Shown piece by piece: positions 5,899-10,478 of a stretch of DNA of 10,478 bases. A model generated the notes under the pieces. It saw only the letters and a program-made list of their open reading frames with translations. It searched no databases and was not told the origin of the DNA. A program made the translations under genes and the position numbers. Origin of the DNA: an uncultured Blautia sp. GTDB taxonomy: Bacteria > Bacillota > Clostridia > Lachnospirales > Lachnospiraceae. The DNA is taken from assembly GCA_934426285.1 (NCBI GenBank), contig CAKRYE010000062.1:1-10478 (forward strand), given 5' to 3'. Position 1 is the stretch's first letter; every line of letters starts with the position of its first letter.

Positions 5899-7113
5899 AT
5901 GAAAAAAAACAAATTTTTATATAGTCTGCCATTTAAGCTTCTGGTCAGTGTAGCCTTGGGTATGGGATTTGGTCTGCTTTTGAATTTCAACTCTGAATCC
6001 GCTTTCACCACAGCTGCATTAAATGTTATCGTAACTCTGAAATATATTTTGGGGCAGTTGATCAATTTCTGTGTTCCGCTGATCATTATCGGTTTTATTG
6101 CCCCATCCATAACCCAGCTTGGCAACAATGCTTCCCGCATGTTGGGGATTGCTGTCTTTATCGCCTATTTTTCTTCCCTGGGGGCAGCTTTATTCTCTAC
6201 AATCGCAGGCTATCTGCTGATCCCACATTTATCCATCCGTTCCAGCGCAGACAGCCTGAGAAGTCTTCCTGATGTGATTTTTCAGCTTTCTATTCCACAG
6301 ATCATGCCTGTCATGAGTGCTCTGGTTCTGGCTGTTATGCTGGGCCTGGCTTCTGCATGGACCAAAGCACAGCTGATGACTTCCCTGCTGAAGGAATTTC
6401 AGAATATTGTCCTTTCTCTGGTATCCCGGATCCTTATTCCGATCCTTCCCCTGTTCATTGGACTGACCTTCTGTTCTCTGGCTTACGAAGGAACGATTAC
6501 CAGACAGCTTCCTGTATTCCTGAAAGTTATCGTCATTGTATTACTGGGGCATTTTATCTGGCTGTTTCTCCTGTATACTGCTGCCGGAATCTATGCCAGA
6601 GAAAATCCTCTGAAAGTTATACGCCACTATGGTCCCGCCTATCTCACTGCAATAGGCACCATGTCCTCAGCAGCTACCCTTGCCGTAGCACTTCAGTGTG
6701 CAGGAAAAGCTAAGCCCCTGAGAAAGGATATGGTTCAGTTTGGTATTCCTTTATTTGCCAACATTCATCTCTGCGGCTCTGTACTGACAGAAGTTTTTTT
6801 CTGCATGACAATTTCCAAAATCCTGTATGGAGCTGTACCGGCGCCCGGGACTATGGCTCTTTTCTGCATTCTTCTGGGAATTTTTGCCATAGGTGCTCCT
6901 GGAGTTCCCGGCGGAACTGTCATGGCCTCTCTCGGACTTCTCACCGGTATACTGAAATTCGGAGATTCCGCCACTGCTTTAATGCTCACTATCTTTGCAC
7001 TTCAGGACAGCTTCGGAACTGCCTGCAATATTACCGGAGACGGCGCACTCACCCTGATTCTTACCGGCTATGCAAAGAAACATCATATTGAAGAGCAGCA
7101 CATTTCTATTTGA
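5899..7113 (+). CDS. SDF/DAACS-family cation symporter with altered binding-site residues
   Basis: A 404-residue inner-membrane carrier of the dicarboxylate/amino acid:cation symporter family (GltPh/SstT fold), which normally imports amino acids or dicarboxylates with sodium or protons. AAAGGAGG precedes the ATG. Eight-plus membrane helices and both re-entrant hairpins can be placed: HP1 with SSAAT (256-260) and HP2 with GAPGVPGG (332-339). Aligned without gaps to GltPh, the TM7 signature NMDGT becomes HLCGS (290-294), so the cation-binding Asp312 is Cys292. In TM8 the aligned stretch is DSFGTACNITGD (370-381): Asp394, Thr398, Asn401 and Asp405 are kept, but Arg397, which holds the acidic side chain of the substrate, is Gly373. 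An acidic amino acid substrate is therefore unlikely; a small neutral one, as for SstT, is the better guess. Single-gene unit, convergent with yedF. Confidence 0.88.
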   Translation: MKKNKFLYSLPFKLLVSVALGMGFGLLLNFNSESAFTTAALNVIVTLKYILGQLINFCVPLIIIGFIAPSITQLGNNASRMLGIAVFIAYFSSLGAALFSTIAGYLLIPHLSIRSSADSLRSLPDVIFQLSIPQIMPVMSALVLAVMLGLASAWTKAQLMTSLLKEFQNIVLSLVSRILIPILPLFIGLTFCSLAYEGTITRQLPVFLKVIVIVLLGHFIWLFLLYTAAGIYARENPLKVIRHYGPAYLTAIGTMSSAATLAVALQCAGKAKPLRKDMVQFGIPLFANIHLCGSVLTEVFFCMTISKILYGAVPAPGTMALFCILLGIFAIGAPGVPGGTVMASLGLLTGILKFGDSATALMLTIFALQDSFGTACNITGDGALTLILTGYAKKHHIEEQHISI

Positions 7114-7115
7114 AT

Positions 7116-7730
7116 CTACGGGCGGATAATTTTATCCGCCCCCATCATTCGTTCAGTAATGGTATACATATCCGTAACCTTTCCTACCAAAAGCTTCTCC
7201 ATAAGACCATAATGCTTCAGGCAGGTACCGCAGGTCAGTATCTCTGTACCTTCTGCTTCCATTTTCTTCAAATCTTCTATGCTGTCAGAGCCTTCTGTAG
7301 TAAGCTTCGCTCCTCCATTGTAAAAAAGGATTGTATCCACATGGGTCTCCATCTGTGATAAAGCATACAAAAAGCCCTTGATCAGAACTTTTCCCAGTTC
7401 ATCATCTCCGTTTCCCATAACATCAGCGGAAATCACTGCTACCTTTACTTTCTTGCCCGGCATTTCACAGACAAACTCCTCTTCCTTCACTTCTGTGCCT
7501 GTCTGTTCGGTCTGAACCTTCATTTTTACCCTGTATTTTTTTACTTCCAGTTTTTCTGACACAAAGGTACAGCCGGTTTTATTTGCCAGTCTGCTGAGAT
7601 TGTTTACCGCTGTCTCATTATCAACCAGGATTTCTATTTCATCTCCTGTTCCTGACTGATCAATCACCTTTTTTGTCATTACCACCGGTATGGGACACTG
7701 TTTTCCCAATGCATTTACTTCATATTTCAT
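7116..7730 (-). CDS. yedF: Sulfurtransferase-like selenium metabolism protein YedF
   Basis: A 204-residue cytosolic two-domain protein. The N-terminal TusA/SirA-like domain (about 1-75) has the CPIP motif with Cys12, the residue that carries persulfide in TusA. The C-terminal DsrE-like domain (about 95-204) contains MGNGDDELGKVLIKGF (105-120) and a CGTC motif (167-170). This arrangement defines the YedF family, which co-occurs with the selenophosphate synthase SelD and is thought to handle reduced sulfur or selenium, though its exact reaction is not settled. GAGGTG seven bases before the ATG supports the start. No selD, selA or other selenium gene is visible in this window. It ends 2 bases from the stop of the opposite symporter gene; its last codons lie in an inverted repeat (7120-7141). 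Confidence 0.93.
   Translation of the reverse strand: MKYEVNALGKQCPIPVVMTKKVIDQSGTGDEIEILVDNETAVNNLSRLANKTGCTFVSEKLEVKKYRVKMKVQTEQTGTEVKEEEFVCEMPGKKVKVAVISADVMGNGDDELGKVLIKGFLYALSQMETHVDTILFYNGGAKLTTEGSDSIEDLKKMEAEGTEILTCGTCLKHYGLMEKLLVGKVTDMYTITERMMGADKIIRP
7120..7141. repeat. Perfect inverted repeat between convergent symporter and yedF ends
   Basis: GGGCGGATA-ATTT-TATCCGCCC, a 9-bp GC-rich stem with a 4-base loop. It overlaps the last codons of yedF and starts 6 bases after the symporter stop. No U-run follows on either strand, so it is not a classical intrinsic terminator; it may protect the symporter mRNA 3' end or help Rho-dependent ending. Confidence 0.6.
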
Positions 7731-7805
7731 TTCAGATCACCTCATTTAGTTTTTTTGCAGGCAGATACATAACATCATTTCTGCTTTTATCGCTTTATAC
7801 ATAAA

Positions 7806-7834
7806 AACATACCATAATTCACAGACTACTTCAA
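7806..7834 (-). promoter_or_regulatory. Candidate yedF promoter
   Basis: Minus-strand -35 TTGAAG (7829-7834), 17-bp spacer, -10 TATGTT (7806-7811), about 75 bases before the yedF ATG. Both boxes are imperfect, and a TATAAA a few bases further downstream is an alternative -10. Confidence 0.4.
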
Positions 7835-7872
7835 CAAATTTAACCGAATCAAGTAAGTCCCCTGCGGAGGTT

Positions 7873-7937
7873 GCGAAAAGCAATGAGTAGTCTACACTTC
7901 CTGTCAGATACCGCGAATAAATGTACAGACTTGCGAA
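7873..7937 (+). promoter_or_regulatory. Three GCGAA elements phased at 40 and 20 bp upstream of the kinase promoter
   Basis: GCGAA occurs at 7873-7877, 7913-7917 and 7933-7937, the last inside the kinase -35 region, each followed by A or T. Starts are 40 and 20 bp apart, so all lie on the same face of the helix. This could be a regulator-binding array; short words recur by chance, so the call is weak. The rest of 7731-7930 shows no gene or RNA that I recognise. Confidence 0.25.
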
Positions 7938-7959
7938 TGAGTCCGGAATCTTTTATACT
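7931..7959 (+). promoter_or_regulatory. Promoter of the sensor kinase gene
   Basis: -35 TTGCGA (7931-7936), 17-bp spacer, -10 TATACT (7954-7959). Predicted start near 7966 gives a leader of about 60 bases that contains the hairpin at 7980-8000 and the palindrome at 8005-8016. Confidence 0.55.
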
Positions 7960-7979
7960 AAATATATATAATGATGTTA

Positions 7980-8019
7980 GGGGCAAAAGTACCTTGCCCC
8001 CTGACCTGATATCAGGAGG
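7980..8019 (+). promoter_or_regulatory. Structured kinase leader: hairpin plus palindrome overlapping the ribosome binding site
   Basis: GGGGCAA (7980-7986) pairs perfectly with TTGCCCC (7994-8000) around a 7-base loop. It is followed by the perfect 12-bp palindrome CCTGATATCAGG (8005-8016), whose right arm supplies the first bases of the Shine-Dalgarno AGGAGG (8014-8019). Folding of the palindrome would partly hide the ribosome binding site. No U-run follows either structure, so control of translation or a DNA operator is more likely than termination. Confidence 0.5.
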
Positions 8020-8026
8020 TTCTGTT

Positions 8027-9295
8027 ATGTTCATACAGATTCTGTCTGCCATCCACAATGCAGGCACTTTGCTTTTTGGAATTTACTGTTCTGCCTTTTT
8101 TCTTGGTGTAAAATCAAATAGGAAAAATATTTTATCCCTGTTCCTGCTGTTTTGTGTTCAGGGTTCCCTGTACCTCATTAATTCAGCATTTTTCGGGGAG
8201 ACACTTGCCCTGCAATCCTATCCTTTGATTGTACATTTACCTTTAATCCTGTTTTTATCCCTTTATTACAAGTTTCCTCTGATTTCTTCCTGTGTTTCAG
8301 TTTTCTCCGCATATCTTTGCTGTCAGCTGAGTAACTGGATCGGATTATTTGCACTAAATCTGACAGGTGCAGAATGGTGCTACTATTCTGCCAGAATCCT
8401 GACTACGTTTGGAACATTTATCATTCTTTATAAATATGTTTTTCGTTCCACCCGTACCATTTTTGCAAAAGACACCCGGGAGCTGAGTATTATCGGATTC
8501 CTGCCTTTTGTTTATTATATTTTTGATTATGCATCTACCAAATTCTCCAGTCTGCTGTATTCCGGAAACAAAGCAGTCGTTGAATTTATGGGATTCGCTT
8601 TCTGTATTGCATATCTGGTATTTCTTATGATTTATTTCAAAGAATATGAAAACAAACAGGAACTGAAACAGTACAGTAACCTGATGGAAATTCAGCTTCA
8701 GTCCATGCAGAAAGAAATTGATCAGGTAAAAATCAGCAGTCAAAAACTGGCAATCCTGCGTCATGATATGCGCCACCACCTGAACATCATCCTTATGCAG
8801 CTGCAAAATAATCATCTGGAAAAAGCACAGGAATATATCAAAGAGATCAGCTCCGCATACGCTGATACCATTATTTCCAGTTACTCCCCAAATGAAATGC
8901 TGAACTCTGTAATCTCTATCTATGATTGCCGTTTCACAGACAAGGGATTTTCTCTTGAATGTAATATTTCTACCGGAAAAGATCTGCCCTGTTCTGACCT
9001 TGCATTCTGTACAATTCTGTCAAATGCACTGGAAAATTCTATGCATGCATTAGAACAGGCAGACAGACAATCCAGATGGGCCAGACTTACTATTTCTCAA
9101 AAAAAGAAACATCTTTTGCTCCAGATTGAAAACCCTGTAGCAAAAATGCCAGAATTTGTAGATGGTATTCCTGTTTCAGCAAAAGAGGGACACGGCATCG
9201 GAGTCAAAAGCATTATTTATTATGTTGAACAGTTAAACGGGCAATGCCAATTTTCTGTATCTGATCAACTCTTTATTTTAAAAATTTTTATATAA
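8027..9295 (+). CDS. AgrC-like GHKL sensor histidine kinase (orphan)
   Basis: A 422-residue membrane sensor kinase of the peptide-pheromone/AgrC class (HPK10-type, HATPase_c_5). About six hydrophobic helices fill residues 1-205, then a coiled-coil-like linker (about 206-240) leads to the phosphoacceptor box LRHDMRHHLN (244-253, His246), and the ATPase domain has an N-box ILSNALENSMHA (330-341, Asn333) and a G-box GHGIGVKSI (388-396). It would autophosphorylate and pass phosphate to a LytTR-type response regulator. I chose the ATG at 8027, seven bases after a perfect AGGAGG; the frame stays open upstream to 7871 (an ATG at 7883 has GGAGG 12 bases ahead), but that extension is not membrane-like. 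No agrB, agrD or response regulator is in the window, so partner and ligand are unknown. It ends one base from the stop of the opposite Cys-rich gene. Confidence 0.88.
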   Translation: MFIQILSAIHNAGTLLFGIYCSAFFLGVKSNRKNILSLFLLFCVQGSLYLINSAFFGETLALQSYPLIVHLPLILFLSLYYKFPLISSCVSVFSAYLCCQLSNWIGLFALNLTGAEWCYYSARILTTFGTFIILYKYVFRSTRTIFAKDTRELSIIGFLPFVYYIFDYASTKFSSLLYSGNKAVVEFMGFAFCIAYLVFLMIYFKEYENKQELKQYSNLMEIQLQSMQKEIDQVKISSQKLAILRHDMRHHLNIILMQLQNNHLEKAQEYIKEISSAYADTIISSYSPNEMLNSVISIYDCRFTDKGFSLECNISTGKDLPCSDLAFCTILSNALENSMHALEQADRQSRWARLTISQKKKHLLLQIENPVAKMPEFVDGIPVSAKEGHGIGVKSIIYYVEQLNGQCQFSVSDQLFILKIFI

Positions 9296-9296
9296 C

Positions 9297-9494
9297 CTAT
9301 TTACATTCCAGAGCCTTTGCCTGTCTGTAAATCTCGCAGGCTCCTGTATTTACACACCTTTCATGGGCACAATCCATAAATGACAGTGTTTTTTGGTTAT
9401 CTTGTATGGTATATTCACAGCATACTGTCTGCCCCATATTACAGGTACGGCAAAAACCACTGATAAATTCCTCTTCTATTTTCAAATTTTCCAT
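9297..9494 (-). CDS. Small cysteine-rich protein of unknown function
   Basis: A 65-residue protein that I do not recognise. It holds eight cysteines: C15-x2-C18, C25-C26, C42-x4-C47-x5-C53 and C64, a density that suggests zinc or iron-sulfur binding or a redox role. No signal peptide or membrane segment is seen, so it is probably cytosolic. The start is uncertain: AAGGAG directly abuts the ATG at 9494, too close for usual initiation, whereas the in-frame TTG at codon 4 (9485) lies nine bases after it and may be the true start. A candidate leftward promoter lies at 9640-9669. Its stop is one base from the kinase stop on the other strand, with no hairpin terminator between. No codon or composition oddity marks it as foreign. 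Function cannot be inferred from context. Confidence 0.7.
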   Translation of the reverse strand: MENLKIEEEFISGFCRTCNMGQTVCCEYTIQDNQKTLSFMDCAHERCVNTGACEIYRQAKALECK

Positions 9495-9639
9495 CTCCTT
9501 CTTATCATCTCTTTCGTGACAATGTCTGTTTCATCAGGCATTGCCATTTGGTCATTTTATACAATTTTAATTTCAGTTGCCTTATTTTTTATTGCATTTT
9601 ACACGATACCGACTTATAATAATATCAGTACATCCACTT

Positions 9640-9669
9640 ATTATATTCCCCCAAATCATATGATGTCAG
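9640..9669 (-). promoter_or_regulatory. Candidate promoter of the cysteine-rich protein gene, with palindrome
   Basis: Minus-strand -35 CTGACA (9664-9669), 18-bp spacer, -10 TATAAT (9640-9645), about 140 bases ahead of the start at 9494. The spacer contains a perfect 10-bp palindrome ATCATATGAT (9655-9664). On the plus strand a TATAAT (9676-9681) could serve the gene at 9730 but lacks a good -35. The remainder of 9495-9729 is AT-rich and holds no gene I can support. Confidence 0.4.
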
Positions 9670-9729
9670 TAACTCTATAATATCACAGCTTTTATTCTAA
9701 ATCAAAATAATAAGAAAAGAGGGAGCATT

Positions 9730-10260
9730 ATGAACAAAGAACTTTATGATGAGGCCGTGAGATCAAATGTATTGTCAAAAGCATTAATCAGTGAACTTCT
9801 TGAGAGTATGAATTACAGCAGTATTTCTTTTATCAACTGGACTGTAGAGGTTTTGAAGGTAATCCGCACCCGCCTGGAGCGCGGAGATAAAATCATTGAT
9901 GAAGTATCCGGAATCACCTATGACCTGAATTCCTTTCATAAATTTGTCAAAACTAATTTTTCTTCTTATATAACCAGCCAGGTCTTTGATACACCTGACA
10001 AAGCTGAGAAAGTATACTTCTCTTTAGAAAAAGCCTCCCCGGATGGTCATGCTTACAATATGATCATGGCAGACTCCTCAAAGAACAAAACCTATAAATG
10101 GATTTCCAGTCTCAGTGAACGTTTCTCCCTGGTAGAAATGATCTCTACCGGTATTGTCTATCTAAAGGATATTAAGGCCAATACTTACCAGCCATTTATA
10201 TCCGGAAATGGAAAATATTGCAGATACGATTCCGAAAATGGACAAATAGTAGAATTATAA
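9730..10260 (+). CDS. Hypothetical protein, 176 aa
   Basis: I do not recognise a family. The ATG follows GAGGGAG at four bases, and the frame is closed by a strong terminator 12 bases after the stop, so it is a real single-gene unit. The product is soluble-looking, without signal peptide or membrane helix. The N-terminal third (about 1-60) looks helical and Leu-rich (LSKALISELLES, EVLKVIRTRLERGDKII). The rest is mixed alpha/beta, rich in Ser, Tyr and Lys, and ends with a likely beta hairpin (FISGNGKYCRYDSENGQ, 156-172). Only one cysteine (164) is present, so there is no metal-cluster pattern. It is divergent from the Cys-rich gene and convergent with ilvC; neither says what it does. It could be a stress-response or regulatory protein, but this is a guess. 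Confidence 0.75.
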   Translation: MNKELYDEAVRSNVLSKALISELLESMNYSSISFINWTVEVLKVIRTRLERGDKIIDEVSGITYDLNSFHKFVKTNFSSYITSQVFDTPDKAEKVYFSLEKASPDGHAYNMIMADSSKNKTYKWISSLSERFSLVEMISTGIVYLKDIKANTYQPFISGNGKYCRYDSENGQIVEL

Positions 10261-10271
10261 TTTCCCGCAAC

Positions 10272-10303
10272 AAAACCCCTGTCAAAATTATGACAGGGGT
10301 TTT
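10272..10303. terminator. Bidirectional intrinsic terminator between the 176-aa gene and ilvC
   Basis: A perfect 13-bp stem (AAAACCCCTGTCA at 10272-10284 with its complement at 10291-10303) around a 6-base loop. The A-run and T-run flank the GC core symmetrically, so it can end both the rightward hypothetical gene and the leftward ilvC. Confidence 0.93.
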
Positions 10304-10319
10304 CATTCTTATTCTTTGA

Positions 10320-10478
10320 TTAGTTATTAATAAGTTTGTCTTCGCCATTCCAGCTGTAAAGTTTACGGATCTCTTCGCCAACTTTTTCAGACTGATGCTC
10401 AGAAGCTAATTTTCTCATAGCTTTGAAGTGAACCTGTGCACCTGCATCAGACATATCAAGTAAGAAGTCTTTTGCAAA
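10320..10478 (-). CDS. ilvC: Ketol-acid reductoisomerase, C-terminal fragment (runs off right edge)
   Basis: The last 52 codons of a leftward gene, ending at TAA (10320-10322); the start lies beyond the right edge. The visible part includes MSDAGAQVHFKAMRKLASEH and EEIRKLYSWN, then the tail DKLINN. This matches the C-terminal end of the helical knotted domain of class I ketol-acid reductoisomerase from Clostridia, the NADPH-dependent second step of valine, leucine and isoleucine synthesis. The catalytic Mg-binding acidic residues and the Rossmann domain are outside the window, so integrity of the gene cannot be judged. The terminator at 10272-10303 follows its stop by 16 bases. Confidence 0.85.
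   Translation of the reverse strand, partial: FAKDFLLDMSDAGAQVHFKAMRKLASEHQSEKVGEEIRKLYSWNGEDKLINN

Noticed and set aside
7731..8026. A small AgrD-like pheromone precursor upstream of the orphan kinase
   Set aside because: The only open frame with a start (ATG at 7883) runs in frame into the kinase and has no AgrD features such as a Cys-containing core with an acidic tail; no agrB is nearby.
9393..9680. Rightward 95-codon hydrophobic frame, including a 52-codon piece from the ATG at 9522
   Set aside because: The first part is antisense to the Cys-rich gene, no Shine-Dalgarno precedes either start, and the hydrophobicity follows from AT-rich DNA.
1..10478. CRISPR arrays, tRNA/rRNA genes, retrons, toxin-antitoxin or defence modules
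   Set aside because: No spaced direct-repeat array, tRNA cloverleaf, reverse transcriptase or defence nuclease was found on reading both strands; the only possible mobile gene is the 58-base fragment at the left edge.

Overview
The window reads as chromosome of a low-to-moderate-GC Gram-positive Clostridia bacterium, most likely a gut Lachnospiraceae (Blautia/Dorea/Roseburia type). Grounds: strong AGGAGG-like ribosome binding sites, housekeeping sigma-70/A-type promoters with 16-18 bp spacers, type III pantothenate kinase with fused CoaBC, a YedF protein, an AgrC-like GHKL kinase, and Met-Lys-start lipoproteins with a TPTPE linker. The family assignment is inference; no 16S or marker search was possible.

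Layout. Left edge (1-160): the first 19 codons of a leftward gene, possibly TnpB-like, behind a near-consensus promoter. 160-4458 is a leftward block: secreted cyclophilin lipoprotein -> coaBC (overlapping or nearly so) -> intrinsic terminator hairpin -> coaX -> MATE efflux pump. It supplies three steps of coenzyme A synthesis (pantothenate phosphorylation, cysteine ligation, decarboxylation), bracketed by an envelope foldase and an exporter. A divergent promoter region (4459-4703) separates this block from rightward luxS, which ends in a strong bidirectional terminator shared with the leftward SH3-like lipoprotein gene (5269-5757). A second back-to-back promoter region (5782-5898) drives that lipoprotein leftward and an SDF/DAACS-family cation symporter rightward.

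The right half (7114-10478) has tightly convergent pairs: symporter against yedF (2 nt between stops), and an orphan AgrC-type sensor kinase against a small cysteine-rich protein (1 nt between stops). Then come an unrecognised 176-aa protein, a textbook terminator, and the C-terminal 52 codons of ilvC, leftward, at the right edge.

How they may work together: the core is housekeeping (CoA synthesis, activated-methyl-cycle detoxification and AI-2 precursor by LuxS, branched-chain amino acid synthesis by IlvC) with single-gene accessory units between. I see no defence island, CRISPR array, phage module or rRNA/tRNA. The least ordinary items are the symporter, whose usual cation- and substrate-binding residues are replaced at two key places; the structured leader of the orphan kinase; the 8-Cys mini-protein; and the unknown 176-aa protein. 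I do not see convincing evidence for an entirely new multi-gene system.
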